Shown: positions 1-6,620 of the stretch, one piece after another
Layout of the letters: the number at the start of each line of letters is the position of its first letter
How positions within the stretch are numbered: the first letter of the stretch is position 1
Virus record (IMG/VR): IMGVR_UViG_3300011114_000701
Location: 1-29,820 of that record
Strand: one strand, 5' to 3'
DNA length: 29,820 bases
Origin: a virus
Position numbers and translations under genes: made by a program
Notes under the pieces: model-generated
The model's input: the letters and a program-made list of their open reading frames with translations, nothing else
Databases searched by the model: none
Told to the model about the DNA's origin: nothing

Positions 1-359
1 CGGCGCAGGCTCAGGCTTTCGGTCTTCGCCCAAGCCTGACTCAAAACACCACGGCAACGCAGCTTGGAAACGACACCGGCGATGTCGCCTACGTGAGCAC
101 GGGGAGTGTCTTCGTCAGCGCCGTAGAAGTCGCAAGCGGTCTCACGGCATTGGTGCAGGGGGATAAGCTCACCGTCATTTATGTGGTGGCGCTCGGCACC
201 GTCGCGTTTCTGCTGAACGGGGTCCCCCTCTACACCGCCTCTGGGATCGCCGGAGACATGACGCCGGCTTGTCAGGGAAGAAACGCCAATACCCACAGCA
301 TCCGGGTTAGCACGGCTTCGTCTTATCCTCTTCCGGGCGGCACTCTGTATTGGCGATGA
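1..359 (+). CDS. Phage tail-type protein, C-terminal part (5' end outside window)
   Basis: The third forward frame is open from the first base of the window to the TGA at 357-359, so only the last 118 or so residues of a longer protein are present. The internal GTG at 93 is unlikely to be the true start because the frame is open and protein-like upstream of it. The visible part alternates short beta-type stretches and contains a segment reading GDKLTVIYVVALGTVAFLLN followed by a GVPLYTASG turn, which resembles the SPRY/concanavalin-like domains found in phage tail and receptor-binding proteins. That resemblance is an inference from pattern only. The position just before the head-tail adaptor gene fits a virion protein. 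Its last 53 bases overlap a gene on the opposite strand. Confidence 0.6.
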   Translation, partial: AQAQAFGLRPSLTQNTTATQLGNDTGDVAYVSTGSVFVSAVEVASGLTALVQGDKLTVIYVVALGTVAFLLNGVPLYTASGIAGDMTPACQGRNANTHSIRVSTASSYPLPGGTLYWR

Positions 360-498
360 CATTTCCGATGACCACGGCGTTTTCCGCAATGAATCTCACC
401 GACTTCCCGTCGATGAAGATCTCGACCTCATGCGCCCCCTCCTTAAGGGTGATGACGGCGGTTCGTGCGCGGGTCGCCTCAATCTCGGCGGTTGCCAT
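307..498 (-). CDS. Small hypothetical protein encoded against the late operon
   Basis: A 63-residue product that I cannot assign to a family. The start ATG is preceded by AGGAGAG about seven bases upstream, a strong ribosome binding site on the minus strand and the main evidence that this is a real gene. The protein has an Ala/Thr-rich first segment and then a short beta-like region with EVEIFIDGKSVRFIAENAVV, and ends in a charged tail with two cysteines. The competing plus-strand frame over the same interval is Ser/Thr/Met-rich and lacks a ribosome site, as expected of a shadow. The gene is convergent with, and overlaps, the preceding tail gene and lies just upstream of the adaptor gene. An isolated reverse gene inside a late operon is typical of a 'moron' insertion. 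I saw no convincing promoter. Confidence 0.6.
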   Translation of the reverse strand: MATAEIEATRARTAVITLKEGAHEVEIFIDGKSVRFIAENAVVIGNVIANTECRPEEDKTKPC

Positions 499-565
499 GG
501 CGTCTCTCCTCTCAATTGGGACGCGAATCCTGCCACACGCCCCGGCTGTAGGGAAGGGGGCCTAA

Positions 566-1219
566 ATGCCCACCTACAATTACGATCTCCTCGTTGCGGA
601 TGCGCAATCGTGGATGATGAACGAGGCGCCGGAGTTCGTGGCGCAGGTTCCGACCATGATCGGGAATGCGGAGACGCGGATCTTCCGCGATCTCACCGTG
701 CCGCAATTCGAGTCCGTGACCACGGGGTCGCTGACGGCGCTCTCTGCGTATTTCTCGCGCCCGTCCGACCTGATCACGCTCCGCTATCTCTCGCTCCAGG
801 CGAACAACCAGCAGCAGGCGCCGCTGATCCTGATCCAGAAGGCGCTCGGCGACACCTTCTATCCGGGGCTCTCGACCACGGGCCTGCCGGGCTACTACGC
901 CGTCTACGACGCGACCCGCTACAAGCTCTATCCGACGCCGGCCTCGAACTACCCCTATGAGTTCGCCTACAAGAAGAAGCTGGCGCCGCTGTCGACGACG
1001 AACCAGACCAACTTCCTCACCGATCAGTTCTACGACGGCCTCCTTGCCGCCGTGCTCTGCGAGGCGTGCCGCTTCGTCCTCGACGATCGCCAGCAGCCGC
1101 TCCTGAACATTCAGGAAGCGAAATACGCGAACGCGGTGACCGCCCTCAATGCCCAGGAAGGCAAGCCGGACGGCCTGGACGATTACGTCGTGCCCTATGT
1201 GAAGGGAGCCGCCGCATGA
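566..1219 (+). CDS. Probable head-tail adaptor protein
   Basis: A 217-residue protein that begins with a short helical N-terminus (PTYNYDLLVADAQSWMMNEA), has a compact beta-rich centre (YYAVYDATRYKLYPTPASN) and ends with helical segments rich in Ala and Glu. This size and layout match the phage adaptor family that sits between the portal and the nozzle in short-tailed phages (SU10-type adaptor). It would bind below the portal ring and close the head after DNA packaging. The start is supported by the AAGGGGG stretch seven bases before ATG 566. It is the first gene of a run with overlapping junctions: its TGA overlaps the ATG of the tail fibre gene. The family call is from recognition of the fold pattern, not from a search. 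Confidence 0.75.
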   Translation: MPTYNYDLLVADAQSWMMNEAPEFVAQVPTMIGNAETRIFRDLTVPQFESVTTGSLTALSAYFSRPSDLITLRYLSLQANNQQQAPLILIQKALGDTFYPGLSTTGLPGYYAVYDATRYKLYPTPASNYPYEFAYKKKLAPLSTTNQTNFLTDQFYDGLLAAVLCEACRFVLDDRQQPLLNIQEAKYANAVTALNAQEGKPDGLDDYVVPYVKGAAA

Positions 1220-2046
1220 CCGGTTCAGCCGACTCCCTGCTTGGCATCCTGCTCCAGCCCTATGGCGGCAACCCCGACGCCTGGGGTGGCCTGCTCAATA
1301 CCGATGCACTCACCCTGATCGGACAGGCGGTGAAGGGCACGGCGACGATCTCGTCTGCCGGCGGCTCCTACACGATCTCGAACACCGACTTCGTCACCAA
1401 CCAGTCGCGCATGGCGGTGTGGCGGAACGTCGGCACGCAGACCAGCGACCTCACCTTGGTTGCGCCTCCCCGGCAGTTCGTCTCCTGGGTCGACAATGCC
1501 GGGACCTCCGGCGGCTTCACCTGCTCTGTTGGAATCTCCGGCGGGTTGCTCGTCTCTCTCCCCTATGGGCGGGTGACGCCGGTCTATTCGCCGGACGGGG
1601 TGAACACCTATACGCTGGGCCAGCGGCTCGACAAGATCGACGTGCCGACCGCCTTCCTCAACATGAACAGCCAGAACATCTCCGGGCTTCTGGCGCCGAC
1701 CGTTTCGGGACATGCGGCGAGCAAGGGCTATGTCGACGCCATCGCCTCGCCGACGCTGAACACCGTGGGGGCGCCGACCGGCAATGTCAGCATGGCGACC
1801 TACCGCCTCATCAACCTTGGCAGCCCGATTGACGCCAACGATGCGGTGAACCTTCAGGCGCTGAACGGCGCCATCGCCGCTGCTTCGCTTTCCGGCGTCT
1901 CCACCTTGAGCGCCGCGCCGAACACGGTCCTTGCGGGACCGGCTTCCGGTTCGGCCTCGTCCACGCCGGTCTTTCGCGCGCTCGTCGTCGCCGACATTCC
2001 GCAGGACGCGACGGTGCTCGCCGGCCAGATCTTCGGGCCGAGCTGA
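1216..2046 (+). CDS. Tail fibre protein with collagen-free beta repeats
   Basis: A 276-residue virion protein. The start ATG at 1216 overlaps the adaptor stop (ATGA); an upstream GTG/ATG extension into the adaptor gene is rejected. The N-terminal 120 residues look like a beta-rich attachment domain (VTPVYSPDGVNTYTLGQRLD ends it). From residue 150 come two consecutive fibre repeats of the form 'MN.QNI.GL..PT....A..K.YVDA' (from residue 150) and 'MATYRLINLGSPIDANDAVN' (from residue 193), the classical trimeric tail-fibre repeat that alternates a beta-turn with a short helix. The C-terminus is Ala/Ser/Val rich. The role is probably host receptor contact or attachment of a receptor-binding tip. 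It is short for a complete fibre, so a separate tip protein may exist outside the window. Confidence 0.82.
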   Translation: MTGSADSLLGILLQPYGGNPDAWGGLLNTDALTLIGQAVKGTATISSAGGSYTISNTDFVTNQSRMAVWRNVGTQTSDLTLVAPPRQFVSWVDNAGTSGGFTCSVGISGGLLVSLPYGRVTPVYSPDGVNTYTLGQRLDKIDVPTAFLNMNSQNISGLLAPTVSGHAASKGYVDAIASPTLNTVGAPTGNVSMATYRLINLGSPIDANDAVNLQALNGAIAAASLSGVSTLSAAPNTVLAGPASGSASSTPVFRALVVADIPQDATVLAGQIFGPS

Positions 2047-2663
2047 TGGGCGATCCGATGCTCTCTGGCGGCGACCAGCTCCCGCAATCGATCCCCGGGC
2101 TCGACGGGCTTACGGCCGCACGACGGGTCGACGACAATTATCAACTCCAGCCCTTCGAGTATTTCCGCAACGAAGGCGGCTTCCGCTATGCGCAGAACGC
2201 GCTGACGAACCCGAACGAGGGCCAGCCTCCCGTCTCTGCACCCGGCGGGGTACCTCCGGCGGCGACCGGCTCGTATCAGTCGGCGACGGGCCAAGCCTAT
2301 CCGCAGCAACAGCAGGGCCAGGGCGGCATCGGCGCCGTGGGCGGCGGGATGCCTCAGTTCCTGCAGATGCTGAAGATGCTGTCGGGCGGCATCGGCTGGG
2401 ATGGACAGGACCCCTATGGAAGCCCCGGCTACGGGCAGGCCAACAACGTGCCGAATGTCTATGGCGGCGGCATGGGCATCGGCTATCAACAGTCGCCGCG
2501 TGGTTATGGCGGCCAGCGTCCGCAGCGCAATATCGGCGCCTTTGCCGGGCAGGACCGCATGGCCCGGCCCTCCGGCATCGGCTCTCCCAACGCCTACGCA
2601 TCGACCTTGTCGGGCGGCATCAACCGGGGAGGTTTCACCTTCCGTCGCGGGGGCCGGGTGTAA
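2046..2663 (+). CDS. Gly/Gln-rich hypothetical virion-region protein
   Basis: A 205-residue product of no recognised family. The ATG overlaps the TGA of the fibre gene by one base (TGATG), and its own TAA overlaps the ATG of the next gene, so it is translated as part of the operon. After about 70 ordinary residues (VDDNYQLQPFEYFRNEGGFR is a distinctive segment) the sequence becomes disordered: a Gln run (YPQQQQGQGG), repeated Tyr-Gly pairs (GSPGYGQ, NVYGGGMGIGYQQ, RGYGGQ) and a C-terminal FTFRRGGRV. The composition resembles the Gly-rich proteins further downstream (5048-6616), and a common 'YAS' plus Gly motif occurs in both. It may be a minor structural or assembly protein; the function is unknown. 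Confidence 0.75.
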   Translation: MGDPMLSGGDQLPQSIPGLDGLTAARRVDDNYQLQPFEYFRNEGGFRYAQNALTNPNEGQPPVSAPGGVPPAATGSYQSATGQAYPQQQQGQGGIGAVGGGMPQFLQMLKMLSGGIGWDGQDPYGSPGYGQANNVPNVYGGGMGIGYQQSPRGYGGQRPQRNIGAFAGQDRMARPSGIGSPNAYASTLSGGINRGGFTFRRGGRV

Positions 2664-4723
2664 TGGCGCTTCGCGCGATCCCCTACCGTCCTGGCGTCGT
2701 CACCGACGACACCGCCTATGCGGCGGAAGGGTATGCCGTTTCCTCGGACAAGATCCGCTGGGTCAACAGCCGCGCCCAGTCCCTTGGTGGATGGGTGCAG
2801 CTTGCGCTCGACGTCGTTCCCGGCGTTCCCCGTGCGTTGCTGCCCTATGTCACGAACTCCGGCGTGGCGCAGATGCTGATCGGGACGTCGCGCAAGGAAC
2901 TCGTCTTCCGCAGCCCGCGTGTCTACAACATCACGCCCGAGCGCAGCCACGGTGCCTTCGGCGCCAGCCCCTTCACCACGGTCACCAGCTCCACCACGGT
3001 CACGGTGTCGCAGACGGCGCATGGCGCGCTGCTCAGCGATACGGTCTATATCTCGAACGCGACCTCGGTCGGTGGAATCGTCATCGGGGGAACATCGGGC
3101 ACGCTGACCAATGCGTTCTCGACGGTGTCGGGCTCGCGCATGGTGGCGGTGACGCAGTCCGGCCATAACATGCCGATCTGGTCGCAGGCGACGTTCTCCG
3201 GTGCTTCTGCCATCGCCGGCATCACCATCTCCGGCGTCTATCTCGCATATCCGATCTCGACGACGCAGTACCTGATCGAGGCGACGGTCTCGGCCAATGC
3301 CACGGTGTCTGCCGGAGGAGGAACCCCGACCTATTGGTTCGGCTTCCCCTATACGGTGACGGGAAGCGTCAGCGCCAACTCCTATCAGATCACGGTGTCT
3401 TCGGCGGCGACCTCGGCGGCGACGGGAGGAGGAACGCCTTCCTTCCTCTACGAGATCAACAGCGGGCGGATCAACTCGGTCGCCGGACAGGGTTACGGCA
3501 CGGGCGGCTACGGTGTCGGACCCTATGGAACGAGCGTGCCTTCGACGACGCCGAACCAGGCGCGGACGATTGCCCAGGACGCCTATGGCGAAATCGGGAT
3601 GTTCAACAATCTCGGCGGCGTCATCAACGAGTGGAACAACAACGTATCCCAGCGTGGCGTCCCGGTGACCAATGCTCCGGCCCGGGTGCTGTGGATGCTG
3701 GTTACCGCCGAGCGGGCGCTGATGGCGTTCGGCTGCACCGCGGTCGACGGCATCTTCGATCCGATGCTGATCCGCTGGTCCGATCTCACCGACCGCACCA
3801 TCTGGACGCCGGGCAACGACAATACCGCAGGGGATACTCGGCTCGGCATCGGCAGCTACATCGTCGCGGCAAGACATACGCGGGACGGCATCCTGGTGTG
3901 GACCGACCTCGCGCTCTACTTCGTCCGCTATACCGGCGATGTCGATGTGCTCTACGACGCGACGCCGGTCGGCACCAACTGCGGGTTGATCGGTCCGATG
4001 GCGGCGATCGAGCAGGACGGCCTTGCCTACTGGATCACCCCGCAACTCGCCTTCTACACCTTCAACGGCGGCACCCCTCGGGCGATGGCGTGCCCGGTGC
4101 GTGAAGTCGCGTTTGCGGACATCATCGATCCGCTCCAGGTGTGGAAGTGCGTCGGCTCCTACGACTCTTCCTTCACCGCGCTCTACTTCTTCTTCCCGAC
4201 GTCTCCGACCCAGGAAATCGCGCGTTATGTCCGCTGCGACCTGATCGAGGCGGCGAACGACCCCCGTTCGGGATGGTCGATCGGCACTTTCGACCGCACG
4301 GCCTGGATCGACGACAACGTGCTGCATGGGTCCAGCCCCACCGCCGCGTCCTCCTCCGGCATCCTCTACAGCCAGGAGACGGGCCTGGGGGATAACGGTG
4401 CTGCGCTCACCCGCTATGTCGAGTGGGCGCCGATCGATCTCTCCAAGGACGGGGTGGACGGCGACCATGTGCTGAACATGCGTCGGATCGTGCTGGATGC
4501 GCGGATCGACTCCGGCACGCTGGCGGTGACGCTGAAGCTGCGCCGCTGGCCGCAGGCTCCCCTGGTGACCCGTGGCCCCTACACCTTCTCCGGCGGAACG
4601 CAGTACATCGACGTCCGGGGACAGGGGCGTCAGGTCGGGCAGTTGATCCAAAGCACGGGCGCGACCGATGACTGGCGCCTGGGTGAAATCAGGCTGGATA
4701 TCTCGGAAGGGCCGCTCCGGTGA
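2663..4723 (+). CDS. Tail nozzle / DNA-stabilisation-type protein
   Basis: A 686-residue protein that starts at ATG 2663 inside the preceding TAA; a much longer in-frame extension upstream to 1931 overlaps two real genes and is rejected. The first 100 residues and residues after about 260 have the layout of the large beta-propeller-like proteins that form the nozzle of short tails or plug packaged DNA (P22 gp10-type): 'GTGGYGVGPYG', 'MLIRWSDLTDRTIWTPG', a long series of beta strands, and the closing 'WRLGEIRLDISEGPLR', a C-terminal signature I know from this protein type. Residues about 103-258 are a Thr/Ser/Val/Gly-rich insert made of two Ig-like beta units (VTVSQTAHGALLSDTVYIS and TVTGSVSANSYQITVSSAAT), probably surface decoration. 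It would lie below the adaptor. The exact family is inferred. Confidence 0.75.
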   Translation: MALRAIPYRPGVVTDDTAYAAEGYAVSSDKIRWVNSRAQSLGGWVQLALDVVPGVPRALLPYVTNSGVAQMLIGTSRKELVFRSPRVYNITPERSHGAFGASPFTTVTSSTTVTVSQTAHGALLSDTVYISNATSVGGIVIGGTSGTLTNAFSTVSGSRMVAVTQSGHNMPIWSQATFSGASAIAGITISGVYLAYPISTTQYLIEATVSANATVSAGGGTPTYWFGFPYTVTGSVSANSYQITVSSAATSAATGGGTPSFLYEINSGRINSVAGQGYGTGGYGVGPYGTSVPSTTPNQARTIAQDAYGEIGMFNNLGGVINEWNNNVSQRGVPVTNAPARVLWMLVTAERALMAFGCTAVDGIFDPMLIRWSDLTDRTIWTPGNDNTAGDTRLGIGSYIVAARHTRDGILVWTDLALYFVRYTGDVDVLYDATPVGTNCGLIGPMAAIEQDGLAYWITPQLAFYTFNGGTPRAMACPVREVAFADIIDPLQVWKCVGSYDSSFTALYFFFPTSPTQEIARYVRCDLIEAANDPRSGWSIGTFDRTAWIDDNVLHGSSPTAASSSGILYSQETGLGDNGAALTRYVEWAPIDLSKDGVDGDHVLNMRRIVLDARIDSGTLAVTLKLRRWPQAPLVTRGPYTFSGGTQYIDVRGQGRQVGQLIQSTGATDDWRLGEIRLDISEGPLR

Positions 4724-5031
4724 CGGGAGTAACTCCTCTCCCGCTCCCCCCCGTGGGTAGCAGCGAGCCCTGGGCGGTGCATAACCGCGAGCTCGCCGGC
4801 TATGCGCAGCGGTTCCTGACGGTCCTCATTCAGGGGATGCAGCGGATCGGCCAGCCGGTGCAACTGCCCTTGGCGACCGTTTCCCAGCTTACCGGAAATC
4901 CATCCGTATACAGACCTGTCCAGGGGCGGACGGCCTATTGCACCGACATGGCCGGCACGTCGGCCGGGGCGCCGGTATGGGCAGACGGGTCTGTATGGCG
5001 AATTTACGGTAGCAATGGTACTGTGAGCTAG
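4720..5031 (+). CDS. Small tail-linked hypothetical protein
   Basis: A 103-residue protein that starts with GTG at 4720 overlapping the TGA of the nozzle-type gene (GTGA). The first 60 residues are mainly helical (NRELAGYAQRFLTVLIQGMQ). The C-terminus, GAPVWADGSVWRIYGSNGTV, follows the pattern 'P.++DG..W+R..' that ends many small phage proteins placed next to tail fibre or nozzle genes. I do not recognise a named function; a role as a minor tail component or fibre-attachment factor is inferred from position. The next gene begins 17 bases later with its own ribosome binding site. Confidence 0.75.
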   Translation: MTGVTPLPLPPVGSSEPWAVHNRELAGYAQRFLTVLIQGMQRIGQPVQLPLATVSQLTGNPSVYRPVQGRTAYCTDMAGTSAGAPVWADGSVWRIYGSNGTVS

Positions 5032-5047
5032 GGCTTAGGAGGCTCTG

Positions 5048-6616
5048 ATGACCGGATATGGCAGCTCGATGTTCCGGGGTTCCGGGTGGGGTGGACAGGG
5101 TCGTCAATCCCAGCGTGGGATGGGGCGGATGCGTCCGGCCGTGGGCATCGGAGGCGGAGATTCCTACGCATCGATGACGGGCAAGCCCTTCCCCTCGACG
5201 AAGAACACCATGGACCGGTCGGGCATCGGCGGCTTTGGGCTGCCGCAGATCGAACCGCCGCGCATGGGTGGTGGAGAGCCCTATCCGGCCGAACTCGGCC
5301 CGGGCGGTCCCGGCAGTGGACCCGGGTCACGGATGATGCCGCAGACCGGCGGCGGCGAGCCCTATCCCGGCGGCGGCCGGGGCATGGGCTCGATGCAGCT
5401 GGGCATGGGCCGGCGCGGGATGATGCCGCAGACGGGAGGTGGGGAGCCGTATGGGTGGGGCTTTGAGACGGGGCAGTCCCGCTATCAGGAGCGGCCAATG
5501 GAACCGGGCGGTTCGGGCTTCGGCCGGCTGAACAATCCGGGCTATGGGCGGTCTCAAGGCTACGGGCGTTCGCCGAGTCCTCAGTCGCGCTATGCGCCCG
5601 GCGGACAGTTCGGCGACTTCGACATGTCGTCGATCTTCCGGGGCATCGGCAATCCCTATGGCGGCGATCCCTACAACTACGGTTCCGGTCCAGAGACCGA
5701 CTACGAGATGCCGTGGGAGCAGGAAGGCGGGGGCGGTGAAGAGGAAGGCGGCGGCGGTTCCGGCGTCGTCGATCACGGCACCTGGCAGCAGCAGAACGGC
5801 GGCCCCGATGGCGGCCAGAACGGCATGGATGCCTGGGGCGGCGGCGGTCGCGGGCGTGAAGTCGGGTCCTTCGGCGGCTGGGCCGGCCAGATGGGCAACA
5901 TGGCGCGCGACCTGTGGAGCGGCGACTACAGCCGCGATGGCGACTACGCCACCGGCAACCAGTCGACGCCAGGATCGCAGGAAGCGGCGCAGGCGCAGGC
6001 CGAGGCGACGCAAGGCCCCGACTTCCAGGCCAATGGCGGCGTGCCGCGCATTCGTCGCTTTGAAGGCGGCGGCGGCGCCGATGGCGCGGACATCGGCGAC
6101 ATGCGCGGACAGGGTCGCGACCAGGCGGCCGATCCGAGCTGGAACGATTTCTCCGGCGACTGGGGCAAGGTGATCGACATGGCGACGGTCTCGCCGTCGC
6201 GTGGCTTTGCCGAGGTGACCGGGCTCGCCGACAAGATCCGCGACGGCATCGGCTGGGGCGGGTCGGGTAATGACATGGGGCCGCAGGGCGCCGGGGCCGG
6301 CTATGGCGGTGGCCGTGAAAGCGGCGAGATGGGCGCCGGCATGAATGCGCGCGGCGGGCCTATCCGCCGGAGCATGGGCGGCATCGGCTATGCCGAGGGC
6401 GGCGACGATCGCGCGGTGCGCGGCGAGGGCGACGGGCGTTCCGACGAGATCCCGGCGCTGCTCTCCAATGGCGAGCACGTCATCCCGGCCGACGTGGTCG
6501 CGGCGATGGGGCGCGGCTCGACCGATGCCGGGCACAAGGCGCTGAACGAGTTGATCCTGAAGAAGCGCGCTCAGTTCAGGAAGGCGCTCGGCAAGCTGCC
6601 GCCGCCGAAGGGGTAA
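5048..6616 (+). CDS. Gly-rich low-complexity virion-region protein
   Basis: A 522-residue protein preceded by a perfect AGGAGG seven bases before the ATG. Most of it is disordered Gly/Pro/Met/Gln-rich sequence. An 11-residue unit MMPQTGGGEPY occurs twice (bases 5333-5365 and 5420-5452) with a shortened copy MGGGEPY at 5264-5284. Acidic and Gly runs follow (EQEGGGGEEEGGGG). The last 100 residues are ordered and contain the widely shared phage motif 'D.IPALLSNGEHVIPADVV' followed by helices, a domain found at the ends of tape-measure and ejection-associated proteins. It sits directly before the two large ejection-type genes, so a role in the ejection apparatus or as a virion scaffold is plausible but unproven. 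It resembles the product of 2046-2663 in composition. Confidence 0.75.
   Translation: MTGYGSSMFRGSGWGGQGRQSQRGMGRMRPAVGIGGGDSYASMTGKPFPSTKNTMDRSGIGGFGLPQIEPPRMGGGEPYPAELGPGGPGSGPGSRMMPQTGGGEPYPGGGRGMGSMQLGMGRRGMMPQTGGGEPYGWGFETGQSRYQERPMEPGGSGFGRLNNPGYGRSQGYGRSPSPQSRYAPGGQFGDFDMSSIFRGIGNPYGGDPYNYGSGPETDYEMPWEQEGGGGEEEGGGGSGVVDHGTWQQQNGGPDGGQNGMDAWGGGGRGREVGSFGGWAGQMGNMARDLWSGDYSRDGDYATGNQSTPGSQEAAQAQAEATQGPDFQANGGVPRIRRFEGGGGADGADIGDMRGQGRDQAADPSWNDFSGDWGKVIDMATVSPSRGFAEVTGLADKIRDGIGWGGSGNDMGPQGAGAGYGGGRESGEMGAGMNARGGPIRRSMGGIGYAEGGDDRAVRGEGDGRSDEIPALLSNGEHVIPADVVAAMGRGSTDAGHKALNELILKKRAQFRKALGKLPPPKG
5264..5452 (+). repeat. Degenerate in-frame repeat encoding GGGEPY units
   Basis: Copies start at 5264 (short form), 5333 and 5420. 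The second and third encode the identical peptide MMPQTGGGEPY but differ at several third positions, so the repeat is kept at protein level rather than being a recent DNA duplication. Confidence 0.7.
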
Positions 6617-6620
6617 AACC

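Noticed and set aside
350-565. 71-codon plus-strand ORF before the adaptor gene
   Set aside because: Mirror of the minus-strand gene at 307-498, which has a strong ribosome site; this one has none.
1931-2662. N-terminal extension of the nozzle-type protein
   Set aside because: Overlaps the fibre and Gly-rich genes; the added residues are Arg-rich noise, and ATG 2663 has a perfect stop/start overlap.
2594-4651. 685-codon open frame on the minus strand
   Set aside because: Shadow of the nozzle-type gene: Arg/His/Asp/Gly-rich translation without domain pattern, no ribosome site, and the opposite frame is clearly coding.
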